In this document: positions 17,812 through 28,400 of the stretch, one piece after another
How positions within the stretch are numbered: position 1 is the stretch's first letter
Layout of the letters: every line of letters starts with the position of its first letter
DNA from: Clostridiaceae bacterium
GTDB lineage: Bacteria; Bacillota; Clostridia; Lachnospirales; Lachnospiraceae
DNA: 64,000 nucleotides
Assembly: GCA_902363735.1 (NCBI GenBank)
Contig: CABJBA010000007.1
Location: 124,001 to 188,000, forward strand
Direction: 5' to 3'
The notes under the pieces: generated by a model
What the model was told of the DNA's origin: nothing
Seen by the model: the letters and a program-made list of their open reading frames with translations, nothing else
Database searches by the model: none
Made by a program: the position numbers and the translations under genes

Positions 17812-18846
17812 TTATCTCTCAGGCCACTCCAAAGTTCCCAAAGAATCTGCCACTCTTCCATCTGGGGCTTTGCCATCTGTTATCATCTGTCCATTTCCAT
17901 CCATATAATAGGTATGCTTTCCCCATTTTACATAATCCGCTTTTACAAGATAGCCTTTTTCATCAAAGAAATACCACCATCCATTTTCAGACAGCCAGTT
18001 TTTCTGCAGATAAGCTCCATCCTTCTCCCGGTACCACCAAAACCCATCTGATGTGCTCTGCCAGCCAGCATTAAGAGATGTTGACAGATAAGCAGGATTA
18101 TCACTTTCCAGCCGGTTCTGCCTTGCTGCTTCCTCCGAAACCTGGAATTCATCTGATTCCCTCCATTGCACCTGCTTACTGACAGCAGATACCGGACGGA
18201 CAGAAAAACGGTAGCTCCCGGCTTTTTTCATCATTGGTCTGAAGTCATAGGAATTTCCGCCAGACATTTTTTTGCTTCCTGCCATTTTTCCCTGATAGAG
18301 AAGCCTTATTTCATATTTCACGGAATTCTGTGCATGGCTCCAGGTCCCTCGTCCCCCGCCATCCCATGAAGCAGTTTCCACTTCTCCTACCATATCATCA
18401 AGCTCTGGGAACTTCACGTATACTGCCAGAATGGTTCTGCTTTCCTTTCTTTCTGATTTCACACAGGCAGCCCCTGCTCCGGACAGCTTTATTTTATTAT
18501 TTCCAGAAAAGTGGTATCCCTGTGAAGCTTCCAGCTCCACCACATATACCATCTGGGATAATGCCTTTTTCTCCAAATTCAACTGACTGCTTTCTGACAC
18601 ATCTTCCTCATCCTCTTCGTACTCTATAAGAGTCACAATATCTCCTGCAGAATATTTACTTCCAGCTGTTTCTGCAGAAAGAACCGGTATTCCATCGCTG
18701 TCAAATCCATCTATTTCAAAGTGAACACTGACACTTTTAATATTCTCCGCTGCCAGTGAAATTCCAGGACTAGGATAGTATGGGGCAACAAGCGCTGCCA
18801 CTAAAAATCCCATCCCTGCAATATTTATGAGTTTATTCTTAATCAA
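17812..18846 (-). CDS. Secreted protein with C-terminal wall-binding repeats
   Basis: About 344 residues: signal peptide (MGFLVAALVAPYYPSPGISLAAEN), a beta-rich central region unlike any domain I know, and a C-terminal tail with aromatic choline/glucan-type repeats (GFWWYREKDGAYLQKNW, ENGWWYFFDEKGYLVKADY, HTYYMDGNGQMITDG). Such repeats attach proteins to the cell wall non-covalently. The TTG at 18846 has AGGAG 9 bases upstream; the ATG at 18852 is too close to it. It is a paralogue in design of the protein at 43753-44697 and may be a surface accessory of the haem system. Confidence 0.75.
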   Translation of the reverse strand: MIKNKLINIAGMGFLVAALVAPYYPSPGISLAAENIKSVSVHFEIDGFDSDGIPVLSAETAGSKYSAGDIVTLIEYEEDEEDVSESSQLNLEKKALSQMVYVVELEASQGYHFSGNNKIKLSGAGAACVKSERKESRTILAVYVKFPELDDMVGEVETASWDGGGRGTWSHAQNSVKYEIRLLYQGKMAGSKKMSGGNSYDFRPMMKKAGSYRFSVRPVSAVSKQVQWRESDEFQVSEEAARQNRLESDNPAYLSTSLNAGWQSTSDGFWWYREKDGAYLQKNWLSENGWWYFFDEKGYLVKADYVKWGKHTYYMDGNGQMITDGKAPDGRVADSLGTLEWPER

Positions 18847-18877
18847 TTCCATTCTCTCCTGTTTTCTGCCTGATCCA

Positions 18878-20551
18878 TCAGGAAATCCGCGCTCCATCCA
18901 TTTCCCATATTTCTTCTGCAAGACTCATGGTAGACTGTCTGTGAGATACCAAAATCACGGTACGTTCCCGCCTTTCTTCCTGCAAAGATTTTAATATAAT
19001 TCCCTCATTTAAACTGTCCAGATTACTGGTGGGCTCATCAAGCAACAGCAGAGGGGCATTATGGAGAAACGCTCTGGCAATCCCGATTCGCTGACGTTCT
19101 CCTCCGGATAAACGGTCTCCAAGTTCTCCAACGCTGGTATCATATCCGTCGGGAAGGGTATTTATAAAATCATGGAGGGAGGCTTTCTTTGCCGCATTCA
19201 CAATCTCTTCTCGTGCGGCATTTAGCTTTCCCACTGCAATATTATTGGCAATGGTATCATGAAACAACACCGTATCCTGGGTGACATAACCTTCCATATC
19301 CCGCAGATCACTGGTATTGATATCTTCTACCTTACGGTCAGATATAAGAATCTGGCCCTGTTTTGCATCCCAGAACCGCATTAAAAGTTTTAAAAGCGTT
19401 GATTTACCGGACCCACTCTTGCCGAAGATTCCAATAATTTTTTTTTCTGGGATCTCCAGAGAAATATCCTTTAATATAATTTCTTCCCTGTAAGCAAAGT
19501 TTACATGGTTTACCGATGCACCGGTAAAAAAGGTCTTTTGCTTTCCTGCTACTTCCCTGACCTGAGGTATTTCCTCAAGAACAGATAATACCCTTTCTCC
19601 ACAGGCAAGGGTCTGGTTTAAATTGTTGGACAGGCTGGAAAGAGCTGTCACCGGTCCAAAGGAGCTCATCATCGCCACTGTGGAAAGAACTACGGCCTCA
19701 AATCCTATCATCTCACTTTGATGGAGCAAAAGAGTGAAAAACAGCATGAAAAAGGAAAACCCTGTGATACACGTTCCTGTAACTGCCGATGAACTGCCCT
19801 CCAACTTCTTTAAATTCCCCTGGCACTCTGATAACCGGCAGGAACCTTCCTCCAGCTTTAACATACTTTTTTGTTCCTGCCCGTACTGAATGGTTTCACG
19901 AAGTCCTCTTAGGCTGTCCAGAATAAAACTGTTAAGGTTACCAAACTGGCTGCGATATTCCATGCCGGCCTCAGATCCTCTTTTGGAGTTCCATACCGGC
20001 AGAATAATTCCTATGGACACATAGCCTGTCAGTGCCAAAAGACCGCAGACCACTGAAAAGCTTCCTATGAAAATGACCATAATTAAACTAGTAACAACGG
20101 CAATACAGACTGGTGAAATGGTGTGGGCATAAAATACCTCTAAAAGTTCAATGTCACTGGTTATAATTGAGATTAAATTCCCCTTATCCTTTCCCTCCAG
20201 CTTTGCAGGGCATAGATTTCTTAACGCTTTAAAAACTTTGCTGCGAATATCCGCCAGAAGTTTAAAGGCAATGTAATGGTTACAGTCCTGCTCTCCGTAA
20301 TGCAGGATTCCCCTGAATGCTGACAAAACCGCCATCATTATAAAGATTTCTTTTATGGATGCTGGAAACATTGGAGGAAGGGAAAATCCCATGACCATAA
20401 GAATTCCTGCAGCTGCAGATACCGTAAGAAATATGGCACATAAATACCCTGAAACTCCCAGCGTAACCGCAAGAAACATGATTGGCAAAAGAGGCTTTAT
20501 CAGCCGAATCAACTGGCTCATGATCCGAATCCCTGTTCTTCTCCTATGCAT
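18878..20551 (-). CDS. ABC half-transporter, CydC-like (membrane + ATPase)
   Basis: A 557-residue fusion of six membrane segments and an ATPase domain. Walker A GKSGSGKSTLLKLL, signature LSGGERQRIGIARAF and Walker B LLLLDEPTSNLD are intact. It overlaps the upstream half-transporter by 8 bases, and GAGGGGG precedes its ATG, so the two very likely form a heterodimer. Pairs of this type export or flip small molecules; CydDC exports thiols and has been linked to haem. Within a haem operon a role in haem or porphyrin handling is likely but unproven. Confidence 0.85.
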   Translation of the reverse strand: MHRRRTGIRIMSQLIRLIKPLLPIMFLAVTLGVSGYLCAIFLTVSAAAGILMVMGFSLPPMFPASIKEIFIMMAVLSAFRGILHYGEQDCNHYIAFKLLADIRSKVFKALRNLCPAKLEGKDKGNLISIITSDIELLEVFYAHTISPVCIAVVTSLIMVIFIGSFSVVCGLLALTGYVSIGIILPVWNSKRGSEAGMEYRSQFGNLNSFILDSLRGLRETIQYGQEQKSMLKLEEGSCRLSECQGNLKKLEGSSSAVTGTCITGFSFFMLFFTLLLHQSEMIGFEAVVLSTVAMMSSFGPVTALSSLSNNLNQTLACGERVLSVLEEIPQVREVAGKQKTFFTGASVNHVNFAYREEIILKDISLEIPEKKIIGIFGKSGSGKSTLLKLLMRFWDAKQGQILISDRKVEDINTSDLRDMEGYVTQDTVLFHDTIANNIAVGKLNAAREEIVNAAKKASLHDFINTLPDGYDTSVGELGDRLSGGERQRIGIARAFLHNAPLLLLDEPTSNLDSLNEGIILKSLQEERRERTVILVSHRQSTMSLAEEIWEMDGARIS

Positions 20552-22328
20552 ACTTTACCCCCTCTTCCTTTTTATGTATGGTTGCCTTTGTGAATTTGCC
20601 TGTACCCGCTGCATAGGCTTCCAGCTTTTTTTGTTCCAGATAAAGTTTCGCATACAATCCACTTTTCACAAGCAGTTCCTTATGGCTTCCTTCTTCTAAA
20701 ATTCTTCCTTCCTGTAACGTGTAAATCCGTATTGAATCCACCACATTAGCCAGACGGTGGGATATGAGAAGGACTGACCTCTCCTTTGACAGCTTTTTAA
20801 TTACAGTCATAATTCTGCTTTCACTCTCTGCATCAATATTGGAGGTTGCCTCATCAAAAATATATACCGGAGTATCGTGAAGCAGAGCTCTGGCAATCGC
20901 CAGCCGCTGGCGCTGCCCACCGGATAGATTGAGCCCCTGCTCTGCCACTTCCGTATGAATTCCGTTCTGCTCCATTAGAAAACCATAGAGATCCACTTCC
21001 TTTAATACTTCCAAAAGCTGTTCTTCCTTTGCATCCGGCGCCGCCATCCTTAGGTTGTCCTCTACGGTTCCTTTAAATAGATAGCTGTTATGACTGACAA
21101 GTGTCACATGGGACATCAGACTGTTCTCTGAGATTTCAGAAAGCTCCAGTCCGCCCAGTCGGATCTCTCCTGTGTATTCACTCTGGCTGCCTGAAAGCAA
21201 GCGGGCAATGGTGCTTTTACCGCATCCAGAGATGCCTACCAGGGAAACCAGTCCCTGCCTGGGAAGTTCCATGGATACCTCTTTCAGTATCTTTCGGGAC
21301 GGTTCATAGGAAAATTCCACCGAACCCAGTTTAATTTCCATTTGCCCCTCTCCCAGCTGCTTTTCTCCCTTTTTCTCTTCTGGAATATCCAGAATTTCAA
21401 ACAGCTTGTCGGAAGCTGCCATTCCGTTCATGGCAATATGAAAGAAGGATCCCAACAGTCTCATAGGAATAAAAAATTCAGCAGACAGAAGAAGAATGGT
21501 CAGAGCACCTCCTAAACCAGTACTTCCTGACAAATATGCCTTTACCGCTTCAATCATGCCGATTGCCGCCCCGCCATAAGCCACAACATCCATTACGATA
21601 ATAGAATTAAGCTGCATCATCAGCACCTTCATGGTAATCTTCCTGAAATGTTCTGCCTCTTCCTCCATTCTAACCGCCTTTTCATCATCTGCCTGATAGA
21701 TTTTAAGAGTCGTAAGCCCCTGAAGGTTTTCTAAAAAACTGTCTCCCAGCTCTGTATATATCCCCCAGTATCTGTTTAACAATTTTTTTGCAGCCTTTTG
21801 TACCGCCATGATTGTAAGCGGAATGAGGGGAACGCAGACAAGAAGAATGAGACTTGCTCTAAGACTGATAAAGGAGAGCACCCCAAACAGGGTAAAAGGT
21901 GCTAACAGGCTGTAAAAAAGCTGGGGAAGATATTTGCCGTAATAAATCTCCAACTGCTCTACTCCTTCTACCGCAACCTGTACAGCCTCAGCCGTGGGGA
22001 TTTTTTCGTGATAGGTTGATCCAAAACCAGTCAATTTCAAATAAAGCCTTTTCCTCAACTCTATTTTCACGTTGCTTCCGGCTAAATCAGAAGCCAAAGT
22101 GGCCTTTCTGGTACAAAAAAAACGAAAAACTGTGCACAAAATTATTCCTGTTGCAGACATTATCATATTCACCCCGGTCAGCTGAGCCTCGTACCCCGCC
22201 TCCAAAAGCCGCCCTGCTGTGATCATAATAATAATGGAGGCACAAAGGGCCAGCCACTGCCACAGAACATTTTGGACAATGTACTTTTGAGAATCCGCCA
22301 TCAGGCGAATCAGACGTTTTTTTATCAT
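20544..22328 (-). CDS. ABC half-transporter, CydD-like (membrane + ATPase)
   Basis: A 594-residue membrane/ATPase fusion, partner of the following gene. It has six membrane helices to about residue 300, Walker A GISGCGKSTIARLL, signature LSGGQRQRLAIARALL and Walker B VYIFDEATSNID. The ATG at 22328 follows AAAGGAG at ideal spacing; the upstream start at 22361 has no ribosome site. The gene begins about 90 bases after the end of the giant NEAT protein gene, in the same direction. Substrate unknown. Confidence 0.85.
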   Translation of the reverse strand: MIKKRLIRLMADSQKYIVQNVLWQWLALCASIIIMITAGRLLEAGYEAQLTGVNMIMSATGIILCTVFRFFCTRKATLASDLAGSNVKIELRKRLYLKLTGFGSTYHEKIPTAEAVQVAVEGVEQLEIYYGKYLPQLFYSLLAPFTLFGVLSFISLRASLILLVCVPLIPLTIMAVQKAAKKLLNRYWGIYTELGDSFLENLQGLTTLKIYQADDEKAVRMEEEAEHFRKITMKVLMMQLNSIIVMDVVAYGGAAIGMIEAVKAYLSGSTGLGGALTILLLSAEFFIPMRLLGSFFHIAMNGMAASDKLFEILDIPEEKKGEKQLGEGQMEIKLGSVEFSYEPSRKILKEVSMELPRQGLVSLVGISGCGKSTIARLLSGSQSEYTGEIRLGGLELSEISENSLMSHVTLVSHNSYLFKGTVEDNLRMAAPDAKEEQLLEVLKEVDLYGFLMEQNGIHTEVAEQGLNLSGGQRQRLAIARALLHDTPVYIFDEATSNIDAESESRIMTVIKKLSKERSVLLISHRLANVVDSIRIYTLQEGRILEEGSHKELLVKSGLYAKLYLEQKKLEAYAAGTGKFTKATIHKKEEGVKYA

Positions 22329-22419
22329 GATTTCTCCTTTTCTATGGTACTGCTTTGCCAAGATCCCAGGGCCTTTCAGACGGCAGCCCCCACTGCCGCC
22401 TGCTATTGTTATCTTTTAT

Positions 22420-25400
22420 TTACCCCTCAGACTGTTTTCCTTTCGGTTTCCTTCCCATAAAGCTTATTCCCAGACAAATCAGTACTGCCAGAGTACCGGC
22501 ACTCATTAATTCTTTCACTGGGGTATTATCTCCTGTATAGGGAATAACCCTGCCGGCTATTACCTGTTCTGATGATGAACCATTGTTTCCGGCTTTCGAA
22601 CTGCTCTTTTCCGTAGACTTTGTATTTTTACTGCTGCCGAGGCTGTCTTTTGATGCGCCGGCTGTTTTCTTATCTGCCAGCACACTGTCTGCTTTAGAAG
22701 CTGCTGCAACCACATGGTCACTTTCTGCCAGTGCATACAGACTGAAGTGATCTATATTGGCCTCATAATAGCTCCCATTCATTTTTCCGATTATTTCTTC
22801 TTTTTCACCATTATCATTAATTCGGTAAAGAATCAGCTTTTTAGTATCATATCCTGTGGGAACCGGAATTTTAAGTGTTACGGATTCATTGGGCTGTATG
22901 TATCCGATGCCGGATTTTAACTTAATATCATAAAGCACAAACTGATTGACCACATTGTTTAGAGCAGCGCTTGCCTGGTCATACTCTGTACCACTGGTCT
23001 TTTTGCTGGCTTCGACAGTAACCCCCGGGCCTCCTGCATTGCCTTTGATCCTGATACCCGTTTCAGAGCTGACCAATTCTACTCCACTGCTGCCGGAAGT
23101 TTTATTTGTAGAAGAGCTGCTGTTCTTACTCTCATCTACATCCCCTGATAATTTATTCCAGTCATCTTCCTTTGACTTGCTGAGAGAGCTCCAATCTACT
23201 TTTAGTCTTGCCTTTACCGGATCTGTTCCCATGACATCAACCTGAGGGTCAACCTTGCACTTATAGTATTTACTGTCGTCATCAGGCAATTTAAATTCAA
23301 AGATCCATTTATTATCTTCTGTAGAAATCAGCTCCGTTGTCTCATAATCATCGCCATTATAGATATAGAAATCATGCAGATGAGCCGTAATGCCTGTAAG
23401 TGTCATATTTTTGGTTGGCAGACGCATGGTAACCTCATCATCCTCAATCTGCACATAGGCAGTAGACATAATTGCCGATGCACCTGCGGAAGCTTTGTCC
23501 ATCGTGGCATGCCACAGACGAACCTTCACCTTATAATACCCCTCCTTACGGCTGCTTTTACTGCCGCCACTGCCGCCACTGTCGTCTTTGTTTCCGTCAT
23601 TACTGTTATTGGAAGAACCAGATACCAGAGCCAGTGAATTAATAGCCGTACGGAGATTTTCCTTTTGTTCATCTACATCCTCTTGTTCAACAGAATCATC
23701 CTCCAGCATCAGCACTGCAGCATCATACTCTATCATAAGCCTTCGAATGGATTCATCCGTATATTTTGAGGTAAGCGCCAAAAATTCTTTGGATCTGCTG
23801 ATTAAGGCTTTTAAATATTTAAAATTTACTTCTCCTGTTTCTGTTTTCTGAACCTTTTTAAGACTGTTATAGGCATTGGCAAGATGTTCCTTCTGATCGT
23901 CAATATCAGCCTGGGTGCACTGGCTCTTTTTTGCTTTTTGCAGAATTTCTCTTGCATCTTCTAATGCCCATTGCAGGCTTTTCCAGCTCTCTGCGGTATA
24001 GTTTCCTTCAATCTCTTTCTCTGAAAGCTTAATCAAGTTTTCGAGGCCGGAAAATCTCAAACTGTCTCCAGCTTCACTTCCCCCTCCGGTCCGCTTTAGC
24101 GCCGTATCAAGATCGGCGGTTGCCTGACTTACCATTCCCTCTGTGACATCGTTCCCACTCTGAAGGATCTCTGCAAAGTCCCTGACCCTCTTAAGTTCTC
24201 TCCACGCATTGGCGCTGTAATCCGACTCTTCTGCCAGATAGGCTTCCATAAGGGAACTGCTCAGTTTGGATATGGCACTGTCATCGGCTATTTTAACCAG
24301 AGCATTTATACTGGCTTCAATAGCCTTTGCCTGAGTGTCAGCTAATTCCTGAGTGGTCTGACTGGAAGACTTTATCTCTTTTCCTGCCTTTATGCTCTCC
24401 GCCAGCACCTTCCAGGTAAATGAAGTATAGGAGGATTCCTTTGACTTTAATTTTTCTGCTTTTTGGATGGCAGCCTGCAGCTCTTTTAAATCCAGTGCTG
24501 AATCAATATCGGTGGAACCATTAATGTATTCCAGACTGTCCCAATCCACTCTTAACCTTGCAATCTGGAACGGCAGTGAAGGCATACTTGGTACTTCCAC
24601 CTCTACCTTAACAGGAAGATAAGTATAGCGCTTTTCGCTTTCCGGCTTAACCACAAAGCCTAAAATCGACGGATAATCGGAAATCACACTTGGGTAGTCC
24701 GCAGCCTGAGTGTCAGGGCCTCCTGATTTTTCAACGTTGCCCGTTATTTTTCTCATGCTTCTTACTCTTCCTTCAAAATCACCGACCTTTATATTATTGA
24801 AATTGGCATAAACAGTCCACTTTCCATCTTTTAAAATGATTTTTCCTGGTTCTGTTCCATAATCCAACGCCCCATTTCCCATGGAAGGTTTTTCTTCATC
24901 CCAGTACCACAAATCATAATCAACAGAATAGGTCCCATTCTCTTTTGTATCAGACGAATAAGAGGAACCAAGAAGAGACGTATTATTACGGGATATTGAT
25001 GCAATTGGTACAAATTTGTCTTCTTCGTTTGCTGCATCCGTACCAACTTTCTGTGATTCAAATCCAGTTTGTTCCGTAGCTGTCTTGCCACTTTCTGCCT
25101 CAGATTCCGTCTCAGCTGTTGTTTCTGCTGTTATTGTTTCTTCTGTCTCAGCCGTTGTTTCTGCTTCTTCCTCAGCTGTTGTTTCTGCTTCTGTCTCAGC
25201 CGTTGTTTCCGCTTCTGTTTCAGCTGTTGTCTCTGCTATTGTTTCTGCTTTTGTCTCAGCCTTTGTTTCCGCCTCTGGCAGCAACTCCATATCTGGCACA
25301 ACCTCTTTTGTAACCGCATCAGTGGTCTTCTTTCCCGTTAACTGTTCCAGTTCCTCCAGCTCCAATTCAGGAATATCCATTTGCCTGCCTAACAGACTTT

Positions 25401-28400
25401 CGAATTCCTCCGGTCCATTGGCTTCTGTTTCACAGGCCTTATCATGGGCATCCAAGGACTTTTCCAACTGGGTTATTTCCTGTCCTGTCAGATAGTATCT
25501 TCCTTCCACAGCCAGTTTTGCTGCCTCCATAGAAGCTTCGAGTTCCTGATAAGTCAGAAGACCTGCATATTCACTGGAACGGTCTTCTATCTCTTCCAGC
25601 TTTTCAGAAAGAGTAGCAATGCGGCTGTCTAAACCGGTGTTGGCTATCAACTGACTGCGGGCTTCTAAAAGCTTTCCAATGGCTTCTTCTTCCTCAGCTT
25701 TTGTAATGTTTCCTTGGGAAAGAAGACTTTCTGCCTCACCTTTCACTTCGGCAAATTCTTCCCATGATTCTTTCGTAAAATCAGACTCCTTTACCCAGGA
25801 ATTATAATCCTCCAGGAAGGACTTTAAGCTTCCATCTTCTTCGTTATTATCATCCCCGTCTGAATCATCTTTTTCCGTCAGAGCCGCCATTTCTTCCTCC
25901 AACTGATTCCTGTAATTTTCTGCATTGGCTTTGCTGACTTCATCTTCATCCTGAATCTGCTTTTTAATATCATTAATCACTGCCAACAGACGATTCCTGC
26001 TTTTTTCAGTATAAACTTTATTTTGAGAAGCTTTTACTGCTGTAACCAGATCCTTTTTCAACTGGATTAAGTTCCCCTTTTCCGTCAAACCGTCAATGGC
26101 TGATTGAAGGGCTGCCTCCTGTGAATCGATTATTGTCTGCTGGGTATCAAACTGTTTTAAAAGGGTTTCTGTGTTTTGAATTTCATCAGACAGTTTCTTA
26201 TTGGTGCCGGCTGTATATTCGATTTCATCAGCCGCTATTTTCTTAGCCTTTTCTAAAAGAAGCTTTAAGGTGGAAAGATCTGCGCTGTTTAGCTTGGCAT
26301 GTTCAAAATCCAGAGTCAATGTTTTTTCTATACCGCCAACTTTTACAAAAACCGGAGCTTCTGTGTAAGGTAGCGTTATGCTTACAGCATTGCCGTTATC
26401 AGATACTTCTGAATCCGCCAGATAATCGCCGTAATCTCCACGATATTCAACTGCAGAAATGGAAGTCCCATCTGTTTTTTCCAGCTGCAGAGTCATATTA
26501 CCGTCTTTAATGACTGTATTAATTGGGATTCTAAAGCTTTCCCAGTCATCTTCATTTACAATAGGTATCTGATAGATTCCCGTTTCCAGCCCCAGAGAAT
26601 CAGAGGCGGTCTTTATTATATTCAAAGCACGGAGAACCGATTCCTGATCTTCTGTTGCAACAGTTCCCTTCTCCACCTGCTCCTCAGATTCCTGGCTGAT
26701 TCGTTTTGCATAAGCGGCCTTTTCCTCGGACCAGCCTGAGTTTTCCGCCAGTAAGCCCAGATATAAAGCCTTAGCTGAAATAATGCTCTGATCATATTCA
26801 TGAAGGGGATTTACTCCGCTTTCTACCTTTTCTATCCCGGTCAGTCTCAGCTGGGCTGGCTGTTCCCCCTTTCCGCTACCCGGCGAACCTCCTGAAACTG
26901 CATCCATTGCCGGAACAAAAAAGCTGACCCAGTAGGTATTATCTTCCGTGGGATTGTTAAGAGGCAGTGAAACACGCTTAACGTCAAAGGTCATATACTG
27001 TTTATTATCAGTTGATGCCTGTACCTTTCCATTATCATCTGTTCCATAATTTAAATAATCAGCTTCATTCCTGTTTTCATTATTCTCACCGTCCAGCCAG
27101 AACATATGGCTGATATAACCTTTCTGAACACCAAAAGAAGCACTTCCCGCATTCAGATACAGGGTAGGATTCCCATCCTTTACTTCGATATAGGCTTCCT
27201 GACCGGCAAATGCCGCATTGGACAGAGAGACCTGCATGGCATCATTCTTATGGCCCATACCGACCTTAGTTTTATATACACCGTCCGATAAACCTTCGGC
27301 ACTTTCCGCCTCTCCTGCATTATAGATCAGCAATGTACAGTTATTATTGATTTGTTCAATGCTGGAAAAAACAAGGGCCGTTTTATCTTCATTCAGAAAA
27401 AACCTGGCCGATAGTTCCGCTGACGATCCATCTCCTTTAAAGTAAAATATTCGCACATAATCAACATTCCATTCCACAGGTATGGGAATGGTCTTTTCAA
27501 CCGGATTAACTGTATCTGTCATGTTTCCCTTATGATCCAGAACACTAAATGTATAGGTTCTGTAATCAGAGGAAAACGATGTATAACTATTTAAAACTGA
27601 TTCTGGTATCCTTTCCGCCAAAAGATCTACCTTAATCTGAGGCGTACCGGATAGAAAATCGCTTTTATAATATGAAACTGTAATCCCGGTATCTGTGTCT
27701 GTATAAGTTAATTTTTGATCTGTTTCTCCTGGCCAGATATGTAAAAAACCATAATAATATTCTTCTTTATTCGTCTCCTGCTGTTTTTTCGTTGTAACCC
27801 GGATCCCCTGACCATATATTAAATCACGCACAGGTACCGTTACCTGCCCGGCCTTGATTTCCAATTCGTCGTAATCTGCATAATACTCTGTCAACAACAG
27901 CACTGCATCATTTTCTTCAAGGTTATCCCGATCAGAAGTATCTCTGCTTACCGCTCTCTCTATCTTGACAATTTCATCATCTGCCCCTGCATCAAGCTGG
28001 TTTATGTTTAGAGTTGCCTGGATCCTTCCATTTGCATCCACACTCACCACTGCTGCATCTGAAAAAGCTTTGGCCCAAAAGGTGTCTGCTCCTGCCTGAG
28101 CAAAACGTTCCTGAAGATTCTTTGAAATATTTTTACTCCACGTAAAACCCATCCATTTAATTGCCATAGCGCTCTCCCCTTCCAGAGCCGGATAATCAAT
28201 TGCCTTTTCCGGATTGAGTACTACGACCTGATTCATGATACCTGCATCCTCTTTCTTTCCATAAAAATCAGAATAAGTCTTTATTAAAATAGGAGTATTT
28301 AAGTCTTTCACCTTAATGGTGACGGTTCCTGCATCCATGTCAGGGTCAGCAACAGAATTTATTGTTACCTGATCCTTAGCATAGTAATACTCATTATACA

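Noticed and set aside
25016..25495. Long plus-strand frames reading repeated Val-Ser-Ala, opposite the giant NEAT gene
   Set aside because: They are the antisense of the Glu-Thr-Ala repeat tract; all three frames are open because of the repeat, and no ribosome site is present.
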